From QQUD01 sp039029915 (lineage in GTDB: Bacteria; Chloroflexota; Anaerolineae; Promineifilales; Promineifilaceae), in assembly GCA_039029915.1 (NCBI GenBank), contig JBCCFD010000122.1, positions 1 to 17,288 of the forward strand: a stretch of 17,288 nucleotides of DNA. The letters run 5' to 3'. Each line of letters starts with the position of its first letter. Position 1 is the stretch's first letter. The notes under the pieces were generated by a model, which was not told the DNA's origin, ran no database searches, and saw nothing but the letters and a program-made list of their open reading frames with translations. The position numbers were made by a program, and so were the translations under genes. Of the stretch, positions 1 through 6,058 are shown in pieces.

Positions 1-552
1 CGCTTTTGAAAATTGAGGCGTTTGGTTGATGCTATTGAGCTTGATTGCCGCCGATTGTTGACCAAGATGGCCAGCAATCTGGGTCGCACTTTCTTCTATT
101 TCAGTCCGTCGATTATGCCAAGCATCAACGATGCCCTGCATCAACTGGATGAAGCTGGGCATGCCAAAACGAGGCGCTGGGGGGAAGTAAGTTCCGCCAT
201 AAAACGGCCGTCCATCCGGTGTTATAAACATGGTCATAGGCCAACCACCCGACCCCGTCATGGCAACAACAGCATCCATGTAAATCGAATCAATGTCTGG
301 ACGCTCTTCCCGATCTACCTTCACGTTGATGAAATTCTTGTTCATAAAAACGGCCGTTTCTTCATCTTCAAACGACTCATGAGCCATCACATGACACCAG
401 TGACACGCCGCATATCCAATGCTAAGCAAAATGGGTAAATCTTCCGCTTTTGCTTTTTGCAAAGCCGCATCTCCCCAAGGAAACCACTCAACAGGATTAT
501 CCGCATGCTGCAGTAAATATGGGCTGTTTTCATTCGCTAGTTGATTTGCCAT
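1..552 (-). CDS. DUF255 / YyaL-type thioredoxin-fold protein, N-terminal part (runs off the window)
   Basis: The reverse strand is open from an ATG at 552 to the window edge and gives 184 residues starting MANQLANENSPYLLQHADNP. This is the typical opening of the DUF255 (YyaL, human SPATA20/SSP411-like) family. The thioredoxin-like motif is AACHWCHVM, a CxxC pair, followed by FINVKVDREERPDID and GGWPMTMFITPDGRPFYGGTY, all hallmarks of the family. Full-length members are about 650-700 residues, with a C-terminal glycosidase-like (alpha/alpha)6 barrel that would lie left of the window. The biochemical role of the family is not settled; a redox or protein-folding role is only suggested by the CxxC. 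There is no Shine-Dalgarno sequence before the ATG, and a -10-like box ends 8 nt upstream, so the mRNA may be leaderless. The rightward 141-codon ORF antisense to it (13-438) is a shadow. Confidence 0.93.
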   Translation of the reverse strand, partial: MANQLANENSPYLLQHADNPVEWFPWGDAALQKAKAEDLPILLSIGYAACHWCHVMAHESFEDEETAVFMNKNFINVKVDREERPDIDSIYMDAVVAMTGSGGWPMTMFITPDGRPFYGGTYFPPAPRFGMPSFIQLMQGIVDAWHNRRTEIEESATQIAGHLGQQSAAIKLNSINQTPQFSKA

Positions 553-560
553 AGAGGGGG

Positions 561-588
561 ATGATAACTCAATTAGCCGCTTTGACAA
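561..588 (-). promoter_or_regulatory. Probable promoter of the DUF255 gene (leaderless)
   Basis: On the reverse strand TTGTCA (588-583), a 16-nt spacer and TATCAT (566-561) form a near-consensus sigma-70-type pair. The -10 box ends 8 nt before the ATG at 552, so the transcript would start at or within about a base or two of the start codon. This explains the missing ribosome binding site. Its -35 overlaps the -35 of the rightward promoter. Confidence 0.5.
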
Positions 589-610
589 TGCCCCCCCTTT
601 CGTCTAAAAT
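582..610 (+). promoter_or_regulatory. Probable promoter of the EF-G-like / Sec-rhodanese operon
   Basis: TTGACA (582-587), a 17-nt spacer and TAAAAT (605-610) make an almost perfect sigma-70-type promoter. The predicted start near 617 gives a leader of about 195 nt before the ATG at 814. The -35 hexamer is shared, offset by one base, with the leftward promoter, so RNA polymerase binding at one should exclude the other. Confidence 0.6.
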
Positions 611-630
611 CGACGAACCTAACGGTTAAT

Positions 631-696
631 ATGTTTCATGTAAATAGCATTTCAAACTACACCATTTTTTTTGACAGAAAATTGAATTTTTTTTGA
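631..696 (+). other. Possible 21-codon leader ORF ahead of a terminator hairpin
   Basis: ATG at 631 opens a 21-codon frame ending TGA at 694-696, 7 nt before the terminator-like stem at 704. The peptide has five Phe (residues 2, 13, 14, 20, 21). There is no Shine-Dalgarno sequence, and the ATG lies about 14 nt after the predicted transcription start. Placement resembles an attenuator leader peptide, but the region is T-rich and runs of Phe codons are expected there by chance. Confidence 0.22.
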
Positions 697-703
697 GGAG
701 AAA

Positions 704-729
704 GCTTGCCTGTTGCAAGCCTTTTTTTT
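704..729 (+). terminator. Terminator-like hairpin inside the operon leader
   Basis: GCTTGC (704-709), loop CTGTT, GCAAGC (715-720), then C and eight T (722-729): a short but classical intrinsic terminator shape. Flanking GAGAAA (698-703) and TTTCTC can extend pairing. It lies between the promoter at 582-610 and the EF-G-like gene, so it would end transcription early unless regulated. No gene upstream on this strand needs it. Confidence 0.5.
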
Positions 730-813
730 CTCGCATCATTCCCACACATTCACAAAAATAGTACGCTCAAATGCTTATTTTTGTAAAAATCTTTAGGAGA
801 AGAGGGTTTTCAT

Positions 814-2880
814 ATGAAAGAGTATACAACTGATCAAATTCGTAACATTGCGCTTGTTTCCCATAATGGAGCTGGCACAACGACATTTGTTGAACGATTA
901 CTGTTCAATACAAAAGTCACCTCCAGAATGGGAAGTGTGCAAAACGGTTCAGCAGCACTCGATTTTGAAGAAGAAGAGATTGCTCGTCAAGGCTCAATTT
1001 CAATGGCGATGGCGCCCATCATATGGAAAAACACAAAAATCAACGTATTAGATACACCTGGCTATGCCGACTTTATCGGTGAAACTAATTCAGCGCTTCA
1101 CGTTGCTGAAGGGGCGCTTGTTTTTGTGGAAGGCGTATCAGGTGTTGAGGTTGGTACTGAGATCGTTTGGCAATCTATCAAACGGCGTAACCTCCCTAAA
1201 TTGATTGTGGTAAGCAAGATGGATCGCGACAATGTGCGGGTCGCACGCGCCATGACAAGCATTGAGGAAAACTTAGATGGGAGCTTTGTCCAGCTGCAAC
1301 TGCCTATCGGTGAGGGGGCAAGCTTTAAAGGGGTTGTTGACCTATTAGCCATGGAGTGCCGCCTAGGTGACAACGATGAGCGTGCCCCAATTCCTGATGA
1401 TATGGTTGATGCGGCCGAAGCAGGACGGTTAGCGCTTGTTGAAGCAGCGGCTGAAGGGGATGATGAGCTCCTTGAAAAATATTTTGAAGAAGATAATTTA
1501 ACCGATGAAGAAATTGTTAGAGGGTTAAAGGCCGCCATGTTACAGGGTCAAATTACGCCTGTCATCTATTGCGCTCAAGAACCCGGTATTGCCATGACAC
1601 CTGCTATGAACGCTATGGTTCGGCTTTTCCCTTCTCCAGCCGAGTTCAGCGAATATAAAGTCGAAAATAGCTCTGGTGAAATCGAGTCTCGTGCAGTTAG
1701 CAATGAGTCTCCTATGACCGCATTTGTGTTTAAGACCCGAGAAGATCCGTATGGAAAAATGAGCTTTTTGCGCGTTTATGGGGGCGTTTTAAACTCCGAC
1801 ACGCGCGTTTGGGACGCAAACTTAGACAGTGAGGTGCGCGTTGGCTCTCTGCAGCTCTTATCGGGTAAGGATCAAACGCCCATTGCCAAGCTGCACGCTG
1901 GTGATATCGGCGTGGTGGTAAAACTCGGTGATAGCGGTACAAACAACACCCTTTGTGAAAAAAGCAATCGGGTCACAATGGCACCCATTGTCCAACCTAA
2001 CCCGATCTCTCAAGTGGCGATCTCCCCTGAAACGCAATCAGATGTCGCCAAGATGAGCTCATCCTTGTCCCGACTCACAGATGAAGATTTAACGCTAAAG
2101 TATTACACGGAACCAGCTACACGTCAGACGATTTTGGCCGGTATGGGGACGACCCATTTAGATATTGCCATTAAGAAAGCAAAATCTAAGTTTGGCATTA
2201 ACTTAACAACGGCCGTTCCTAAAATTCCATACCGCGAAACGATTACCAAGTCCAACTCTTCCGATTATACCCATAAGAAACAAACAGGGGGTGCTGGTCA
2301 ATACGGCCGTGTTTTCCTTCGCCTTGAATCATTAGGTGACGAAGGCGGCTTTGAATTTGGCTCAGAAATCTTCGGTGGTTCAGTGTCGGCGCCATTTGTG
2401 GCTGCAACGGAAAAAGGGTGCCGTCAAGCACTTGAAGCTGGCCCAATTGCGGGTTTCCCCGTTGTTGGCGTCAAAGCAGTCATTTATGACGGTAAAGAGC
2501 ATCCTGTTGACTCAAAAGAAATTGCGTTCCAAACGGCTGGCCGAGAATGCTTCAAACAAGCTATGCTTGGGGCTGGACCACAGCTCTTAGAGCCAATTTA
2601 CTCAGTTGAAGTTACCGTACCCGCCGACAACATGGGTGATATTATGGGTGATTTCAACACCCGCCGCGCTACGATTCTTGGCATGGATCAAGAAGGGACC
2701 AAGAGCATTGTAAAGGCAGAAGTTCCCCTAGCTGAAATGCAATCATACACGGCCGATTTACGGTCAATGACTCAAGGGCGCGGCGTCTTTTCAATGGAGT
2801 TCAAAAATTACGGCCGCGTGCCTTCCCATCTGCAAGATAAAGTAGCAGCAACTGCCAAAGCGGCAGAAAGCGAAGAGTAA
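814..2880 (+). CDS. Elongation factor G-like translational GTPase paralogue with degenerate G motifs
   Basis: 688 residues with EF-G layout: G domain ~1-280, domain II ~300-375, domain III ~395-470, domain IV with HKKQTGGAGQYGRV, and domain V ending AEVPLAEMQSYTADLRSMTQGRG. It belongs to the EF-G-like (EF-G-2/FusA2-like) branch rather than housekeeping EF-G. The P-loop reads HNGAGTTT, so the invariant lysine of GKT is Thr22 (codon ACA, one change from AAA). G3 is DTPGYADF, with Tyr84 where EF-G has the catalytic His; this Tyr is usual in the branch. G4 is SKMD (134-137) instead of NKxD. Nucleotide binding or hydrolysis may therefore be altered or lost, while the ribosome-facing domains look intact. 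The start is supported by AGGAGAAGAGGG at 795-806. The stop abuts the ATG of the rhodanese gene. The main role is probably ribosome-associated; the exact function is unknown. Confidence 0.93.
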   Translation: MKEYTTDQIRNIALVSHNGAGTTTFVERLLFNTKVTSRMGSVQNGSAALDFEEEEIARQGSISMAMAPIIWKNTKINVLDTPGYADFIGETNSALHVAEGALVFVEGVSGVEVGTEIVWQSIKRRNLPKLIVVSKMDRDNVRVARAMTSIEENLDGSFVQLQLPIGEGASFKGVVDLLAMECRLGDNDERAPIPDDMVDAAEAGRLALVEAAAEGDDELLEKYFEEDNLTDEEIVRGLKAAMLQGQITPVIYCAQEPGIAMTPAMNAMVRLFPSPAEFSEYKVENSSGEIESRAVSNESPMTAFVFKTREDPYGKMSFLRVYGGVLNSDTRVWDANLDSEVRVGSLQLLSGKDQTPIAKLHAGDIGVVVKLGDSGTNNTLCEKSNRVTMAPIVQPNPISQVAISPETQSDVAKMSSSLSRLTDEDLTLKYYTEPATRQTILAGMGTTHLDIAIKKAKSKFGINLTTAVPKIPYRETITKSNSSDYTHKKQTGGAGQYGRVFLRLESLGDEGGFEFGSEIFGGSVSAPFVAATEKGCRQALEAGPIAGFPVVGVKAVIYDGKEHPVDSKEIAFQTAGRECFKQAMLGAGPQLLEPIYSVEVTVPADNMGDIMGDFNTRRATILGMDQEGTKSIVKAEVPLAEMQSYTADLRSMTQGRGVFSMEFKNYGRVPSHLQDKVAATAKAAESEE

Positions 2881-3288
2881 ATGATTACCAAACATGTCAA
2901 AGAGATGATTGAAGAGGCTAATTCAGTCATCGAAGTCATTTCTGGAAGCGAAGCCAAAGCGCTGCGTGGCCGCGACGATGTCCTGTTCATCGATATTCGT
3001 GACATTCGTGAGCTTTGGCGAGACGGCAAAATTGAAGGCGCCTACCATGCACCAAGGGGTATGCTGGAGTTTTGGGTAGACCCAAAGAGTCCTTACTACA
3101 AAGAGGATGTTTTTTCTGAAGAGAAGAAACTGGTCTTCTACTGAGCAGGAGGCGGGCGGTCAGCTTTGGCCGCCAAGGCACTATACGATATGGGTATGCG
3201 CAACATCTGCCATATCGGCACTGGGTTCAACGGCTACAAAGAAAGCGAAGGCGCGATTGAAACTGTAGAACCGAAGCAAAGAGATTAA
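2881..3288 (+). CDS. Selenocysteine-containing rhodanese (in-frame TGA at the catalytic Cys position)
   Basis: Read through the TGA at 3142-3144, the frame gives 135 residues covering a complete single-domain rhodanese. FIDIRDIREL, GAYHAPRGMLEFWVDP and KLVFY precede the stop codon; AGGGRSALAAKALYDMGMRNICHI follows it in two uninterrupted stretches up to TAA at 3286-3288. Rhodaneses of this type have the active-site loop CxxGxRS here (VFYC..G.RSALAAK), so the TGA falls exactly on the catalytic cysteine, residue 88 (U-A-G-G-G-R-S). A SECIS-like hairpin begins 10 nt after it. No frameshift or other stop is present, and both halves look fully conserved, which argues against a pseudogene. It likely transfers sulfur or handles a persulfide/selenosulfide; the substrate is unknown. 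ATG follows the EF-G-like stop directly with only a weak ribosome site, so translation is probably coupled. Automatic gene finders would truncate it at 3144. Confidence 0.86.
3155..3174 (+). promoter_or_regulatory. Putative bacterial SECIS element
   Basis: GGCGGTC (3155-3161) pairs with GGCCGCC (3168-3174), seven pairs with one U-G wobble, around the loop AGCTTT (3162-3167). The loop opens 17 nt after the TGA (3142-3144) and has G as its second base. Bacterial SECIS elements are known to sit just downstream of UGA inside the coding frame, with a G among the first two loop bases, about 16-37 nt away. All these points are met. It is also coding sequence (GRSALAA), so part of the GC richness is constrained by protein. 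Confidence 0.74.
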
Positions 3289-3292
3289 CTTA

Positions 3293-3328
3293 AAAAGACC
3301 GTTGGAAAATTCCAACGGTCTTTTTTTT
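3293..3328 (+). terminator. Strong intrinsic terminator, usable from both sides
   Basis: GACCGTTGGA (3297-3306), loop AAAT, TCCAACGGTC (3311-3320), followed by T8 (3321-3328). The other strand has T5 after the same stem, so it can also end transcription of the convergent DUF2330 gene. It starts 5 nt after the rhodanese stop codon TAA at 3286-3288, which supports the read-through gene end rather than the TGA at 3144 as the end of the operon. Confidence 0.9.
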
Positions 3329-3352
3329 GGGGGAATTAGAAATTTCCGTATT

Positions 3353-4633
3353 TTAACCTTCTTTCCTGCGGCCGCGTGATAAAGCGAGAGCACCAGCTGC
3401 TCCGATAAGAAGTCCAACGGCCGTTCCAACCACTGCACCGTTTACATTTCTATCTGGTGCGCTCCCATCAGGATCAAGATTTTCAGGTGGGGCCTCAGTA
3501 ATTTGACCTGAGTCTGTTGTGATTTCAACGGCATCTGAAGATTCCAAGTTGATGATTCCTAAATTATCATCATTTCTTTCGCAATCATACAATCCGCGCA
3601 TCTTAGACATATCTCGTATATTTGATACATCTTCTCGGCCAGATTCATAACTGAAAACGGGATCAACCGTCATCTCACTGGGGTCAATTACGGTTCGTAA
3701 ACGAGTAAGATAAGTTTGTTTTGTCGCCTGATCTTGTAAATAGCTGTTAGAGAAGCTAAATTGGTCAGTTGCGCCAGCAAATTCGGTGATAAAAGCGCGC
3801 CCACCCAAGGCGTCTGCTCGTTGACCAATTAAATTAAAGTAGTTGTTTCCACCAAATGAGAAGAAGGTAATTTCTCCATTGGCAATTTCCATATGTTCAT
3901 AATTTGCTGGAACAGCTTGAGCATTGCCAAAGAACCAGACAAAGATACCCATACCGGCGTTAGCAGCAACGGCCGTTAATCGCAAAGGAATCATGGGCTC
4001 ATCACCACGATAGGTAATCTCAATTGGTTTAATCGAATCTGACGTTTCGCCATCCAGCAAGCGCATCGCTAAGAAAGCGAACTGCTCCTCAACATACACA
4101 TTAATAAGCGGCTCCATTTCTGGCTCGATACGGTAGTTGTTATCACGCAACCAATTAATCAGTGCATCAGGGTCTTCAGATCCCACCACGTCAAACCCAA
4201 ACGGCCCGACTTCCCCTGACGCAAAAATCTCCACTTCTGCTGAAGCGGAATCCATTACAGCCTCTTCCATAGCCAATGACATCACCAAATCTTGCGCACA
4301 GTCAGGCATTGGAGGGGCAATGATGCGCACATCTGTAAAGTCATGAAGTTCCGTAAATGCTTCGGCCCCATCCTCTGGAACGGCTAAGGCATCGGCTGTG
4401 ATCGCATCGGGAATTGGCAGAATCCAGGAGAAATCAGGTGCAGCACCCTGATATTGGATTTCAATTAAAGATGAAATGGTGCCGTCTCCATTATCTGTAA
4501 AAATGATTCGCTCGGCCGCTTGATTGACCGGTGTGTTTTGGCAAAAGAACCCACCGCATGCGAAAGCATTTGAATGGGGAAAGGCCAGAATAAATAAAAG
4601 TAAAGCCAGTGCAAATATAGTTCTTTTGATCAT
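3353..4633 (-). CDS. DUF2330 family secreted, C-terminally anchored protein
   Basis: 426 residues. A signal peptide (MIKRTIFALALLLFILAF, cleavage probably after AFA at residue 25) is followed by the DUF2330 signature ACGGFFC (25-31). The body carries the family pattern QYQGAAPDFSWILPIPD and a repeated beta-rich segment. A hydrophobic stretch at about 399-418 followed by SRGRRKEG looks like a C-terminal membrane anchor with a positive cytoplasmic tail, so the protein is probably displayed outside the membrane. The function of DUF2330 is not known. The start is supported by GTGAGGAA just upstream (GAGG at 4638-4641). It converges with the Sec-rhodanese operon, separated by the shared terminator, and diverges from the TauE/SafE gene. 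Confidence 0.9.
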   Translation of the reverse strand: MIKRTIFALALLLFILAFPHSNAFACGGFFCQNTPVNQAAERIIFTDNGDGTISSLIEIQYQGAAPDFSWILPIPDAITADALAVPEDGAEAFTELHDFTDVRIIAPPMPDCAQDLVMSLAMEEAVMDSASAEVEIFASGEVGPFGFDVVGSEDPDALINWLRDNNYRIEPEMEPLINVYVEEQFAFLAMRLLDGETSDSIKPIEITYRGDEPMIPLRLTAVAANAGMGIFVWFFGNAQAVPANYEHMEIANGEITFFSFGGNNYFNLIGQRADALGGRAFITEFAGATDQFSFSNSYLQDQATKQTYLTRLRTVIDPSEMTVDPVFSYESGREDVSNIRDMSKMRGLYDCERNDDNLGIINLESSDAVEITTDSGQITEAPPENLDPDGSAPDRNVNGAVVGTAVGLLIGAAGALALSRGRRKEG

Positions 4634-4738
4634 ATTTCCTCACTTTTGATCTTTGTCGGTAATAATCCGATAGTGAAAACTGCATACGATAAAATAATTA
4701 AAACTGCTCACTTAGGAGACGTTAAAGAATGGCATAAG

Positions 4739-4752
4739 GTTCCATTTGGAAC
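4739..4752. promoter_or_regulatory. Operator-like palindrome over the TauE/SafE promoter
   Basis: GTTCCA (4739-4744), TT, TGGAAC (4747-4752): two perfect 6-bp half sites. The right half overlaps the presumed -35 box at 4746-4751, a usual position for a repressor site. There is no evidence for a particular regulator, and a 6-bp match can occur by chance. Confidence 0.3.
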
Positions 4753-4775
4753 TATTGATTGCTCTCCTCTACAAT
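4746..4775 (+). promoter_or_regulatory. Probable promoter of the TauE/SafE gene (leaderless)
   Basis: TTGGAA (4746-4751), 18-nt spacer, TACAAT (4770-4775). The -10 ends 9 nt before the ATG at 4785. This favours a leaderless message and makes the TTG at 4746 a promoter base rather than a start codon. Confidence 0.42.
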
Positions 4776-4784
4776 ACTCGGCTT

Positions 4785-5591
4785 ATGATTGAATTTTTAC
4801 AAAGCTACGGACCAAACTTTTCAGGTGTGGTGTGGATAACGGCCGTTGTTGCTGTCATCATCATTGGTATTTCAAAAGCAGGCTTTGGGGGTGGTGTGGG
4901 CGTGATTGCTACGCCGCTTTTGGCCTTAGTGCTGCCAGTGGCTGAGTCTGCAGCCCTTTTATTACCCATTCTCATTGGTGCCGATATCCTTACAATTTCA
5001 CATTATAAAGAGCAATTTGACAGAGAAATAATCAAAATACTTTTACCCGGGGCCATTGTTGGCATCATTTTTGGAGGGCTGTTTTTTAATCTATTAAGCG
5101 AACGAGAAGCCATTATTAAAATTGGTGTGGGCATTATAGCAATTGGTTTTGTTCTTTATCAAGGCACTAAATTGCTCATTCAAAAAAAGCTAGAAAGCTA
5201 CAAGCCAGCCGACGCGACTGGGATTAGTTTAGGCATTATAACAGGGTTTATTTCAACGCTGGCTCACGTCGGCGGACCGCCATATTCAGTTTACGTATTG
5301 CCACAAAATCTACCTCGAAATATTTTTGTAGGAACAACCACTCTCTTCTTTTTCATCATCAACGTCCTTAAATTAATACCATATAGTCTCTTAGGCTTGA
5401 TCCAATCTGGTAATTTAATCGCAATGGTCTTTTTGATTCCGGCCGCTTTTATTGGCGTACGCTTGGGCGTATGGATGAACAAAAGAGTTGATCAAACTGT
5501 GTTTAACAGCGTCATTTATCTTTTTCTTCTATTAACCGGTATTCAACTTATCCTAGGGCGATCGATCATTGGGGCCATATCTGGGGTGTAA
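4785..5591 (+). CDS. TauE/SafE family membrane permease (anion/sulfite exporter type)
   Basis: 268 residues from ATG 4785; a 281-residue form from TTG 4746 is possible but the TTG lies in the likely -35 box and neither start has a Shine-Dalgarno sequence. The two family signatures are present: GISKAGFGGGVGVIATPLLAL near the N-terminus and GFISTLAHVGGPPYSVYVLP in the second half, each inside a hydrophobic repeat. About eight transmembrane segments are visible. Family members export sulfite, sulfoacetate, taurine-derived or other small organic anions; the substrate cannot be read from sequence. The rhodanese 1.5 kb upstream also belongs to sulfur metabolism, but the DUF2330 gene lies between and no shared transcript is possible. 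Confidence 0.9.
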   Translation: MIEFLQSYGPNFSGVVWITAVVAVIIIGISKAGFGGGVGVIATPLLALVLPVAESAALLLPILIGADILTISHYKEQFDREIIKILLPGAIVGIIFGGLFFNLLSEREAIIKIGVGIIAIGFVLYQGTKLLIQKKLESYKPADATGISLGIITGFISTLAHVGGPPYSVYVLPQNLPRNIFVGTTTLFFFIINVLKLIPYSLLGLIQSGNLIAMVFLIPAAFIGVRLGVWMNKRVDQTVFNSVIYLFLLLTGIQLILGRSIIGAISGV

Positions 5592-5608
5592 TGGGCCAAA
5601 ACAGAAAA

Positions 5609-5628
5609 TGCCCGATGAGCATCGGGCA
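5609..5628 (+). terminator. Hairpin after the TauE/SafE gene, probable terminator
   Basis: TGCCCGAT (5609-5616), loop GAGC, ATCGGGCA (5621-5628), 17 bases after the stop codon. The tail is AAAATCTCGTTTTCC, not a clean T run, so it would be a weak intrinsic terminator or an RNA-stabilising stem. From 5629 to 5756 nothing else was recognised. Confidence 0.45.
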
Positions 5629-5756
5629 AAATCTCGTTTTCCTTTTCTATTTAGCTTTAATCATTGAAGACTAAAGGTCGCAAATGAGGCTCTCCTCAAG
5701 AACACTGCATTACCGCAATACTATAAAACAAAATCATCTTCAAGTAAAGGTTTATT

Positions 5757-5764
5757 TTTCAAGT
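5757..5764 (+). repeat. Left 8-bp target site duplication
   Basis: TTTCAAGT directly abuts the left inverted repeat at 5765. The same eight bases directly abut the right inverted repeat (5997-6004). A partial copy (TTCAAGT) also exists at 5739-5745, so the neighbourhood is mildly repetitive. Confidence 0.7.
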
Positions 5765-5810
5765 GGGTGCGATAAAAAGTTGTGTAAGGGGAGAAAAGGT
5801 GCTCGTCCGT

Positions 5811-5878
5811 AAGGGTGGGATGGCACGGTGACCATCTTGAATAGATGAAGCGGTGCGCAACCGTGCCATCTCACCCCT
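5811..5878. other. Long hairpin inside the inverted-repeat element
   Basis: 5811-5829 pairs with 5860-5878, 16 of 19 Watson-Crick matches with wobble-compatible exceptions, core GGCACGGT/ACCGTGCC. A smaller stem CATCT/AGATG (5833-5837 with 5843-5847) sits in its loop. The left arm can instead pair with 5946-5960, so two mutually exclusive folds exist. Confidence 0.65.
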
Positions 5879-5883
5879 AAGCA

Positions 5884-5911
5884 GCCCAGTCGGGGGGCGA
5901 GACGATTGGGC
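5884..5911. other. Second hairpin inside the inverted-repeat element
   Basis: GCCCAGTCG (5884-5892) pairs with CGATTGGGC (5903-5911), nine pairs with one G-U, around a G-rich loop of ten bases. It has no T run, so it is not an obvious terminator. Together with the preceding hairpin it makes the element look like a folded RNA if transcribed. Confidence 0.6.
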
Positions 5912-5996
5912 CAAGAATGCTTGAACGCCCCGCATCACTTGCCAACCGTCCCACCTTTACATTTATTCCGGCGTTACACAAAAATTAATTGCACCC

Positions 5997-6004
5997 TTTC
6001 AAGT
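5997..6004 (+). repeat. Right 8-bp target site duplication
   Basis: TTTCAAGT immediately after the right inverted repeat, identical to 5757-5764. Confidence 0.7.
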
Positions 6005-6046
6005 TCAATGACCCATATAGCATGTGGCGTTGATTATGAGTTCAGA

Positions 6047-6052
6047 TAAAAT
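6047..6052 (+). promoter_or_regulatory. -10-like box directly before the BTAD regulator
   Basis: TAAAAT ends 6 nt before the ATG at 6059, and there is no Shine-Dalgarno sequence, which fits a leaderless transcript. No good -35 is visible 16-18 nt upstream, so the promoter may need an activator, or the assignment may be wrong. Confidence 0.33.
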
Positions 6053-6058
6053 TAAATT

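Larger units (their letters stand above)
5765..5996. mobile_element. 232-bp MITE-like non-autonomous inverted-repeat element
   Basis: Ends are 23-bp inverted repeats (5765-5787 and 5974-5996) matching at 18 of 23 positions: outer GGGTGC and inner TTGTGTAA are perfect, the middle is diverged. Exact 8-bp duplications TTTCAAGT flank both ends. A subterminal inverted repeat (5809-5823 with 5946-5960, 13 of 15 matching) lies further inside. No transposase frame exists. An 8-bp duplication and inner TTGTGTAA recall IS256-type ends, from memory and with low certainty. The interior is GC-rich and strongly folded, unlike its AT-rich surroundings. It ends 62 bp before the ATG of the BTAD regulator and may have replaced or altered that gene's upstream control region. 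Confidence 0.74.

Noticed and set aside
13..438. Rightward 141-codon ORF
   Set aside because: Antisense shadow of the DUF255 gene, whose leftward translation shows clear family motifs.
671..699. Second TTGACA (671-676) as a promoter for the EF-G-like gene
   Set aside because: No acceptable -10 at 16-18 nt; the region downstream is a T run and GAGGAG.
2881..3144. Truncated 87-residue protein or rhodanese pseudogene ending at TGA 3142-3144
   Set aside because: The frame continues with the exact conserved active-site loop and the rest of the domain; the stop is at the catalytic Cys position and a SECIS-like hairpin follows, so read-through as selenocysteine is the better explanation.
4746..4784. 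TTG start giving a 281-residue TauE/SafE protein
   Set aside because: No ribosome site; the TTG forms part of the likely -35 box, and ATG 4785 lies right after a -10 box and before the first transmembrane segment.
5765..5996. Known riboswitch, RNase P, SRP or 6S RNA
   Set aside because: None of the conserved core sequences I know for these RNAs is present; terminal repeats and target duplication point to a transposable element instead.
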